Source: Deltaproteobacteria bacterium (GTDB lineage: Bacteria; Desulfobacterota; Desulfobacteria; Desulfobacterales; Desulfatirhabdiaceae). From it: DNA of 5,283 nucleotides. The stretch spans positions 1-5,283 of the forward strand of contig JAPLJE010000531.1 in assembly GCA_026388755.1 (NCBI GenBank), given 5' to 3'. The position numbers and the translations under genes are program-made. Of this stretch, positions 1 through 4,854 are shown piece after piece. The notes beneath the pieces are model-generated. The model saw only the letters and a list, made by a program, of their open reading frames with translations, was not told the DNA's origin and searched no databases. Position 1 is the first letter of the stretch. Each line of letters opens with the position of its first letter.

Positions 1-1
1 C

Positions 2-610
2 ATCTACTCATGGGTTGTCATGGCACTCCTGATCGCTTTTGGCACGTTAGGAACAAAAAGCATCAGCATGATTCCGTCAAAGGGACAGAATTTCTTTGAA
101 GTGGTCATATCCGGAATTGAGGAATTCATGGTGGATGTTACCGGAGAGGAAGGACGCTGGTTGTTGCCTCTGGCTGCCACGATTTTCATTTATATTTTTT
201 GTTCGAATCTGATCGGACTGGTCCCTGGCTTTTTTCCCCCTACCGCCAGCCTGAATACCACAGCCTCCTGCGCACTTACGGTTGTCATCTTTACCCACAT
301 TATCGGGGTCAAATACCACGGTATCAAATATATCAAACATTTTTGCGGTCCCGTATGGTGGATGATTCCGATTATTTTTCCCATTGAAGTCATCGGCCAC
401 CTTGCCAGAATCCTGTCCCTTTCCTTCCGTCTTTTTGGAAACATGATGGGTCATGAACTGGTTCTGGGAATTCTGTTTTTCCTGGCAGGTGCCTTCTTTG
501 CCCCGCTGCCCATCATGGCACTGGGTATCTTTGTGGCGCTGGTTCAGGCATTTGTTTTCTTTCTGCTTTCGATCATGTATTTCACCGGCGCTATGGAACA
601 CGCGCATTGA
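2..610 (+). CDS. atpB: F-type ATP synthase subunit a, 5'-truncated by window edge
   Basis: This is the membrane stator subunit that forms the two ion half-channels beside the c-ring. The frame is open to the left edge (codons from position 2), giving 202 visible residues. Family members are roughly 230-280 residues, so about 25-30 or more N-terminal residues lie outside the window; the Met at 20 is internal. Several hydrophobic segments are visible, ending in two long C-terminal helices. The hallmark RLFGN motif contains the essential Arg (E. coli Arg210; codon 428-430) and Asn214. Glu219 (455-457) and Gln252 (545-547) equivalents are also present. The position equal to E. coli Gly218 is His (452-454), and the position equal to His245 is Gly (524-526), a reciprocal exchange. 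The gene ends in TGA and is followed after 145 bases by atpE, with which it is probably co-transcribed. Identification is very secure. Confidence 0.97.
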   Translation: MYSWVVMALLIAFGTLGTKSISMIPSKGQNFFEVVISGIEEFMVDVTGEEGRWLLPLAATIFIYIFCSNLIGLVPGFFPPTASLNTTASCALTVVIFTHIIGVKYHGIKYIKHFCGPVWWMIPIIFPIEVIGHLARILSLSFRLFGNMMGHELVLGILFFLAGAFFAPLPIMALGIFVALVQAFVFFLLSIMYFTGAMEHAH

Positions 611-696
611 TCCGAAGAAGGCTCGATGCAGAAGACAATCTCTTTATGATATGTTAGCAGGTCGTATTATTCCGACTTCTAATAAAAGTTCACCAG

Positions 697-723
697 ATTT
701 GGGATAATGGAAGAAGCCCAAAT
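697..723 (+). promoter_or_regulatory. Inverted repeat / hairpin in the atpB-atpE spacer
   Basis: A perfect 7-bp inverted repeat, ATTTGGG (697-703) and CCCAAAT (717-723), encloses a 13-base loop, ending 32 bases before the atpE start. No T-run follows, so it is unlikely to be a terminator. By position it could stabilise or mark a processing point in the atpE message, which needs more translation than atpB. That role is inference. The rest of the 611-755 spacer shows nothing recognisable. Confidence 0.35.
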
Positions 724-741
724 GTATTCACATTAACCAGA

Positions 742-746
742 AGGAG
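742..746 (+). promoter_or_regulatory. Strong Shine-Dalgarno of atpE
   Basis: AGGAG lies 9 bases before the ATG at 756, inside a purine-rich run (741-754). It fixes the atpE start and fits the high expression needed for the multi-copy c subunit. Confidence 0.8.
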
Positions 747-755
747 AAAGAGAGT

Positions 756-1037
756 ATGGAAGCACAAGCATTACAGTTTTTCATCGCATGCGTAACGGCA
801 GCAGGTTTCGGTATTGCAGTAGCAGCATTTGGTTGCGGTATTGCTCAGGGCCTTGGTTTGAAAGCCGCAGTTGAAGGTATTGCACGAAATCCCGAATCTT
901 CAGGAAAAGTCACCGTTACCCTGCTGATCGGTCTGGCCATGATCGAGTCTCTTTGTATTTATGCACTCGTCATCGCGCTGATCCTCATTTATGCACATCC
1001 GCAGGCAGCAGCAATCACCAAACTGTTCAGCAAATAA
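756..1037 (+). CDS. atpE: F-type ATP synthase subunit c (rotor ring proteolipid)
   Basis: This 93-residue hairpin protein oligomerises into the c-ring that turns as ions pass subunit a. Helix 1 spans about residues 8-38, the polar loop with Arg44-Asn45-Pro46 faces F1, and helix 2 spans about 52-80. The ion-carrying carboxylate is Glu64 (945-947). Gln31 (846-848), Ser65 (948-950) and Tyr69 occupy the positions of the Na+ ligand or ligand-supporting residues of the Ilyobacter tartaricus c-ring (Gln32, Ser66, Tyr70), but its Thr67 is Leu66 here. The usual glycine ladder of helix 1 is partly alanine (Ala21, Ala23), and the Pro of the G-P-G element is Cys27. At 93 residues it is slightly longer than the common 79-89. 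The start is fixed by AGGAG 9 bases upstream. The downstream terminator shows that no further atp genes follow, so the remaining subunits must be encoded elsewhere. Confidence 0.97.
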   Translation: MEAQALQFFIACVTAAGFGIAVAAFGCGIAQGLGLKAAVEGIARNPESSGKVTVTLLIGLAMIESLCIYALVIALILIYAHPQAAAITKLFSK

Positions 1038-1059
1038 TTCGTTTTTAAAAAACAGTTCT

Positions 1060-1110
1060 AAAAAAAGGGGTGATGTCCCAATTAATTGAGACATCACCCC
1101 TTCTCTTTTT
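1060..1110. terminator. Bidirectional intrinsic terminator between convergent units
   Basis: A perfect 11-bp stem, GGGGTGATGTC (1067-1077) with GACATCACCCC (1090-1100), extends by two A-T pairs to 13 bp. Its loop contains the palindrome CAATTAATTG (1079-1088), so the hairpin can extend inward past one mismatch. On the plus strand it is followed by TTCTCTTTTT (1101-1110), ending the atpB-atpE transcript. On the minus strand the A-run at 1060-1066 becomes a T-run, ending transcripts from the 2031-1133 gene. Both neighbours converge on it, 23 bases past each stop region. Confidence 0.92.
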
Positions 1111-1132
1111 ATGAAAGTGCCACAGAAGAACC

Positions 1133-2031
1133 CTATTCACCTGATATCTGTTTGTACAGTTTCTCGATAAGTTGTTGCGCTCCGGAAGTATTCTTGACCC
1201 GGACGGCACCGAAGATGAATTGGCCTGCCTGCTCAACCACTACATTTCCATACAGCGGATCTGACGCTTTCAGTGAAATCTGATGCTGCATCTGGGCAAT
1301 CTGGACGTTTTTCTCTGATATTTTCAAATATTCGCCATACTGATCAAAGGCCTTTCGAGCCTCCTCCCTGGAATTTTCAAGCACCAGGAAGACTTGAAAA
1401 TGTTCATCATTCAGAACAGCGTCAGCCACAATCCCCTTGCGAAAAAATTCATATCCGAGAAGGCTTTGAGCGATATAACGCAGGCTCTTTCGCTCTATGG
1501 CCGGAATAATGAACGCCTCAAGTTCTTTGGGTCTGCCTGTGTTCTGCGGAAGTTTTTGAGAGATGGCCCGGGCACATGCAAGGAATATTTCGGGCTCGGG
1601 TTTTGTTGTTCCGCTTGCCTGAAGCCTCACAAAATACCTGTCCTGATAGATGAAGAGGCCGTGCCTTCAGCACCGACATTGACGTCCACATCATCTTTTC
1701 TTCGATAATTTGCATACATTCCAAAGGCATCCAGCAGAGAGCCCATTTTATAGATATCGGCATCAAAAGCTGACTTCGGATTATTCCTGTTCGCATATCT
1801 GGCAAAGCCAAGCGCCTCAAATCCATACGGGAAATAGAGTTCCGATTCGCCGTTGATGTGATCAAAGAGAGTATCCTTGTCAAAAAGGGTTACCTTGCCA
1901 TCCATGGGCCAGTCCTCGTTACATGCGGGGGCTGGCAGCGCTTTGGCGATATCGGTTTCAACCGCATAAATCGTAATCGGAGCATAAAGTAACCATATGA
2001 TTATCAGGGTGATGCTATAAGTTTTCTGCAT
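1133..2031 (-). pseudogene. Secreted DUF6599-like protein, broken by a single-base frameshift
   Basis: Two abutting minus-strand frames are halves of one gene. The 5' half runs from ATG at 2031 to a TGA at 1629-1627. The 3' half continues in another frame to TAG at 1135-1133. Adding one base near 1648-1656 joins them into a 299-residue protein, with ...GAEGTASSS running directly into YQDRYFVRLQASG. The N-terminus (MQKTYS, a hydrophobic stretch, then about Ala23) is a Sec-type signal peptide. The mature part has FDKDTLFDHINGESELYFPYG and a YKMGSLLDAFGMYANY stretch. These match my memory of DUF6599, a family of exported proteins of unknown function; no catalytic residues can be named. The ATG at 2031 is chosen because of the GGGAGGG before it and because the signal peptide begins there. 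It starts 20 bases after the reductase stop, so the two are very likely co-transcribed. Sequence error or recent mutation are both possible, as both halves look well preserved. Confidence 0.7.
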
Positions 2032-2035
2032 GATA

Positions 2036-2042
2036 CCCTCCC
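2036..2042 (-). promoter_or_regulatory. Ribosome binding site deciding the DUF6599-like start
   Basis: Minus-strand GGGAGGG lies 4 bases before the ATG at 2031, between the upstream stop (2052) and this start. It rules against the longer in-frame start at 2124, which would overlap the reductase and put hydrophilic residues ahead of the signal peptide. Confidence 0.75.
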
Positions 2043-2051
2043 GGAAGACCA

Positions 2052-3230
2052 CTAAGCCAGCAATTCTCTGGCTCTTTCCATTTTTGCCCTGATATTGAGC
2101 CCATTGACACAGCGTGCAACGCACTCCGAACAGTCAAAGCACGCCAGCGCAGAAACGGGTGCAGGAATCTCACGGTACGTAGACAGCGCCAGTTCGTGGT
2201 TTCTGTAACCTTCCGCATACATCAGCGAGCGGTTGATCGTGCTGATTTCCACGCCCATTGGACATGTTCCTTCACATTTTCCGCATAAATGACAGTAATA
2301 GGGCTTTACGGCAGCATGGTAACGTTGAAGGATCTGTTCGTCTGCAAGTTCAAAGGACATCCCCATTACGGCAATATCTTCCTTGAGCTGGGACAAGTCT
2401 TTCATGCCCGGAATTGCGGCAGTGATATTCGGATTCCGGAGAGCCCATTTGAGTGCTGCCTGGTGGGGGGTGATCTTTCCCAAAACATCGGTTGCATACC
2501 CGCCTGCCAGAGTTTTCATTGCAATGATGCCGATATTGGCCTTGGCAGCCCGTTCGATTGCGAGAATAATATCATTGTCGCTTTTAAAGTTGACGGCCAC
2601 TAGCGCTGTATCAAAGAATCGGTCAGGGTCATCCACAAGGGCATTGAGCACTTCAGCCTGATTTTTATGAGTAGTGATTCCGCAGAAACGAACCTTACCC
2701 TGCTCTTTCAATTTAGTGAGCGCTTCCCGCGTTTCGGGAATAAACAGTCTCTCCTTATCGGTAAGGCTATGGAGCTGGATCACATCGACATAATCTGTTT
2801 CAAGTGTCTTGAGGCTTGTCTCCACATCGGTGATGATGTCCGCTTTTGACACCGATGACGGTTGTGTCTTTGTTGCCACAAATATCTTATCGCGCCTGCC
2901 TTTCAACGCCTTGGAAACAATTTCCTCGTTTTTCCCTCCCATGTATTTTCTGGCTGTGTCCACATAGTTGACGCCGTGATCAAAGGCAACTTTTATCACT
3001 TCCGGCTCAGGCGTGAGCATCGCCCCAAAGCTTACGACAGTGATTTTCAGCCCGGTTCGGCCTAAAGTCCGATAGACAGGCCCGGGAAAGGCAAATGGTT
3101 CTTCAGCAGAACAGTATTCCACTGCTTTGGCAAGGGTATCTCTCCCAAGGATGGCTGAAGTTGTCCCCAACACGCCGACCTTCAGAAACTCTCTTCTGTT
3201 CAATCCGGTGAATTTCTTTTCTTTGACCAT
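2052..3230 (-). CDS. Tat-targeted aldo/keto reductase with two C-terminal 4Fe-4S motifs
   Basis: A 392-residue oxidoreductase of the aldo/keto reductase superfamily (COG1453-like). The N-terminus has a twin-arginine signal: basic region, NRREFLK with Arg12-Arg13, a hydrophobic stretch, and a possible cut after AKA near residue 37. The TIM-barrel domain (about 53-295) keeps the full AKR tetrad: Asp91 and Tyr96 in VDTARKY, Lys121 in FVATK, His154 in IQLHS. The C-terminal domain has two CxxCxxCxxxC motifs, Cys313/316/319/323 and Cys364/367/370/374, each suited to a [4Fe-4S] cluster; only the first is followed by the usual Pro. Electron flow between NAD(P)H and an iron-sulfur partner is the likely theme; the substrate is unknown. 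The Met at 3230 is preferred over one at 3257 because AAAGGGGG precedes it and nothing suitable precedes the other. The AroE-like gene lies 91 bases upstream and the DUF6599-like gene 20 bases downstream. Confidence 0.9.
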   Translation of the reverse strand: MVKEKKFTGLNRREFLKVGVLGTTSAILGRDTLAKAVEYCSAEEPFAFPGPVYRTLGRTGLKITVVSFGAMLTPEPEVIKVAFDHGVNYVDTARKYMGGKNEEIVSKALKGRRDKIFVATKTQPSSVSKADIITDVETSLKTLETDYVDVIQLHSLTDKERLFIPETREALTKLKEQGKVRFCGITTHKNQAEVLNALVDDPDRFFDTALVAVNFKSDNDIILAIERAAKANIGIIAMKTLAGGYATDVLGKITPHQAALKWALRNPNITAAIPGMKDLSQLKEDIAVMGMSFELADEQILQRYHAAVKPYYCHLCGKCEGTCPMGVEISTINRSLMYAEGYRNHELALSTYREIPAPVSALACFDCSECVARCVNGLNIRAKMERARELLA

Positions 3231-3235
3231 GGCAA

Positions 3236-3243
3236 CCCCCTTT
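3236..3243 (-). promoter_or_regulatory. Ribosome binding site deciding the reductase start
   Basis: Minus-strand AAAGGGGG lies 5 bases before the ATG at 3230. The alternative in-frame ATG at 3257 is preceded only by AT-rich sequence without a Shine-Dalgarno match. The shorter start also gives a more usual Tat n-region. Confidence 0.65.
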
Positions 3244-3321
3244 AATTTTATATCCATGCTGAAAATTGATTGAAGCCTTCATAGCCCGCTGTGATAAGTA
3301 CACGCTTGCGAACCCATTAGA

Positions 3322-4185
3322 TTATAGGGCTGTTGTCGAATCTTGAATGGCCGTTACAACTATTTCAGGCTTGACCTCAACTCCTGTCCAAAGGGACAAG
3401 GTACGCTTGGCCTGATTGGATAGTGACGAAAGACCATCCATAAACCGGATGCCTTTGCTCTGAGCCATATCCCGCCAAAAATTCCGGGGACGACCGTAAT
3501 TCAGGTCCATCACCAGTTCGCAATTCGACAATTGGAGACGGTTCACCAGTTCGGCCAATTCTATGCCTTCATCAGGGCTGGATACCGACGTCGCGTTGAC
3601 TACCAGATTCACCGAAAGGGTTCGATCCATAAGGGCGTTCATCGATATCGCCTCTCCGCCAATCTGATTGACGATTGAGTTGATCTTCTCCTGGCTTCGG
3701 CCGGTGACAAGAATAGTCTTGGCCTGAACCCAGTTAAGGATGAAGACAACCGCCCTGGCCGCGCCACCAGTCCCGAATACAAGAACTGATTTGCCGGCAA
3801 TGTCAAAACCGGCATCTTTCAGGGCATCCATGAATCCGATGGCGTTAGTATTATACCCTTTAAGTTTATCCCCCTTCCGAACAATGGTGTTAACCGAACC
3901 GATAATTGTCGCCCCCTCGGAAAGTTCGTCAAGATAGGGGATAACTGCTTCTTTATAAGGTATGGTGACATTGGCACCAGCTACATTTAAAATTCTAATC
4001 TCTCTTACCGCTTTTTCGATCTCCCCGGGGTTGACAAGGAAGGGCTCGTAAGTCCCGTTTATGCCGACTTTCTTCATGATCGCTGAAAAATATTCAGGTG
4101 CTTTTGTATGAAATACCCGTTCATCACCTAAAATGTAAAACTTTTTTTCGATCTCCGGATTTCCAGAAACAGGATGACTTTCCAT
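3322..4185 (-). CDS. aroE: Shikimate dehydrogenase-like protein with altered active site
   Basis: A 287-residue protein with the two-domain AroE fold. Canonical AroE reduces 3-dehydroshikimate to shikimate with NADPH in the cytoplasm. Conserved here are NVTIPYK with Thr74 and Lys78 (E. coli Thr61, Lys65), GSVNT with Asn99, the dinucleotide loop GTGGAARA (138-145), TGRS with Arg163 for the NADPH phosphate, NATS (197-200), Tyr230 in DLNYGRP and Gln258 near the end. Changed are the catalytic Asp102 of the NTD motif, now Asn114 (AAC, 3846-3844), and the two shikimate-binding Ser of HSxSP, now Thr27 and Ala29. The usual M-L of the C-terminal GLxML motif is S-L. The start at 4185 follows AAGAGG with 7 bases between. 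It is the first gene of a probable minus-strand unit with the reductase and the DUF6599-like gene. It may be a divergent AroE or a relative acting on another substrate; the symbol reflects family only. Confidence 0.8.
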   Translation of the reverse strand: MESHPVSGNPEIEKKFYILGDERVFHTKAPEYFSAIMKKVGINGTYEPFLVNPGEIEKAVREIRILNVAGANVTIPYKEAVIPYLDELSEGATIIGSVNTIVRKGDKLKGYNTNAIGFMDALKDAGFDIAGKSVLVFGTGGAARAVVFILNWVQAKTILVTGRSQEKINSIVNQIGGEAISMNALMDRTLSVNLVVNATSVSSPDEGIELAELVNRLQLSNCELVMDLNYGRPRNFWRDMAQSKGIRFMDGLSSLSNQAKRTLSLWTGVEVKPEIVVTAIQDSTTAL

Positions 4186-4192
4186 TTCATCG

Positions 4193-4198
4193 CCTCTT
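4193..4198 (-). promoter_or_regulatory. Ribosome binding site of the AroE-like gene
   Basis: Minus-strand AAGAGG lies 7 bases before the ATG at 4185. It supports that start even though the N-terminus is about 13 residues longer than E. coli AroE before the Gly-Asp motif. An out-of-frame ATG at 4190 overlaps the spacer and is not used. Confidence 0.6.
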
Positions 4199-4244
4199 TT
4201 ACGCTTATAAATAAATGCAATTAATCGTCATAATGGTATATTTC

Positions 4245-4276
4245 ACTGTTCCTTCCAAATAAATAAACCGAACAGT
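4245..4276. repeat. Short inverted repeat in the AroE-like leader
   Basis: ACTGTTC (4245-4251) and GAACAGT (4270-4276) are perfect 7-bp inverted copies separated by 18 bases. Each is flanked by TATA-like sequence on its outer side. They sit 60-90 bases before the AroE-like start, suitable for a dimeric repressor site or an mRNA leader hairpin. The size is modest for AT-rich DNA, so chance is possible. Confidence 0.25.
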
Positions 4277-4311
4277 ATAACCCTTCATATTTATTTTATA
4301 TTGTGCCTTTT

Positions 4312-4317
4312 ATTATA
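4312..4317 (-). promoter_or_regulatory. Candidate -10 element for the minus-strand unit
   Basis: The minus strand reads TATAAT exactly here, about 127 bases before the AroE-like ATG. The best upstream -35-like hexamer is TGGACA, at an over-long spacing of about 20 bases. A second candidate -10, TATACT, falls near 4275-4280 on the same strand. The assignment is therefore tentative. Confidence 0.3.
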
Positions 4318-4776
4318 CTTCCGAAGTGGTTGTTATTTGTCCACTGAACCCATTTGTGTTGCGGCGCAATATCACCGCTCCCCAATATTCATTTGTGATG
4401 CCGGTCAATTGACTGTGATCCTGGCGATGTTGTCGATGACGACGGCCCCGGATAGATTCACTTTATACCCCGACAATATCTTTAAAAGTAAAATTAACAA
4501 TGACAGAAAGTCAGGCAACATACAAGTTGACAATAAACCGGCCTTAAACACGATTCAGGGCAGATAATGGCAAATGGATTTTCCCAGGAACGGTATATTC
4601 AAAACCTGGAAGAGATTTCACCCAAGTTATCGGCCCGAATTCACAGAAAGACATATAGAAATCGGGGTAAAAAGGAACAAAGAGAGGCGCCAGAACCCGT
4701 CACCACAGTGGCAATGGCGCGAATATTCACGACTCAAAGCATGAACACTTGAGAACGAAAAAATGAGGAGACTACA

Positions 4777-4854
4777 ATGAAGAACAAGAGAAACTTGATT
4801 GTGCAACAAGCTCTTAAGCGACCATCAAAACGCCGTTCTTGCCGCTGGCCTTGA
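4777..4854 (+). CDS. Possible 25-residue small ORF behind a strong ribosome binding site
   Basis: GAGGAG (4764-4769) lies 7 bases before an ATG that opens MKNKRNLIVQQALKR and runs to a TGA at 4852-4854. The peptide is very basic, with no recognisable domain. Its last third overlaps the end of the oppositely oriented GGDEF gene (stop at 4816-4814), so that part is constrained by the other gene. The initiation signal is the best in the spacer. It may be a real small peptide, the preserved start of a gene lost by rearrangement, or chance. Confidence 0.22.
   Translation: MKNKRNLIVQQALKRPSKRRSCRWP

Larger units (their letters stand above)
4186..4813. other. 628-base spacer without a convincing gene
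   Basis: The left third (about 4195-4320) is AT-rich and presumably holds the promoter of the minus-strand AroE-like unit. It contains a TATAAT on the minus strand and the inverted repeat ACTGTTC/GAACAGT. The middle (4350-4450) has the palindrome GTCAATTGAC (4404-4413) and a near-repeat of CATTTGTG. The right part holds three short plus-strand frames in a row: 4301-4567 from TTG, 4567-4752 sharing TAATG with it, and 4777-4854 behind a good ribosome binding site. None resembles a known protein, and the first two lack strong start signals. It may be regulatory DNA, a decayed gene, or both. Confidence 0.6.

Noticed and set aside
77..607. Long minus-strand frame opposite atpB
   Set aside because: The plus strand is clearly atpB with catalytic residues. 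The antisense product is low-complexity and polar, resembling no family.
2029..2124. Longer start at 2124 for the DUF6599-like gene
   Set aside because: It would lie inside the reductase gene and place a hydrophilic extension before the signal peptide. The ATG at 2031 has GGGAGGG.
3247..3252. TATAAA on the minus strand as an internal promoter for the reductase
   Set aside because: The -35 region is poor, and a transcript would start almost on top of the ribosome binding site.
3228..3257. Longer reductase start at 3257 (MDIKLKGVA extension)
   Set aside because: No Shine-Dalgarno match precedes it, while the Met at 3230 has AAAGGGGG at a good distance.
4351..4404. Two copies of CATTTGTGxTGC about 39 bases apart
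   Set aside because: There are only two short imperfect copies with no array or flanking symmetry. Not a CRISPR array, and too little to call binding sites.
4429..4446. Hairpin GTTGTCG/CGACGGC as a terminator
   Set aside because: The stem needs two G-U pairs and no T-run follows on either strand.
4527..4532. Perfect TTGACA -35 box on the plus strand
   Set aside because: At 16-18 bases downstream there is only ACGATT-like sequence. The nearest TATAAT-like match, GATAAT, is about 30 bases away.
4186..4813. GEMM (c-di-GMP/cGAMP) riboswitch near the GGDEF gene
   Set aside because: I looked for the conserved GEMM core elements by eye and found none. A covariance-model search would be the proper test.
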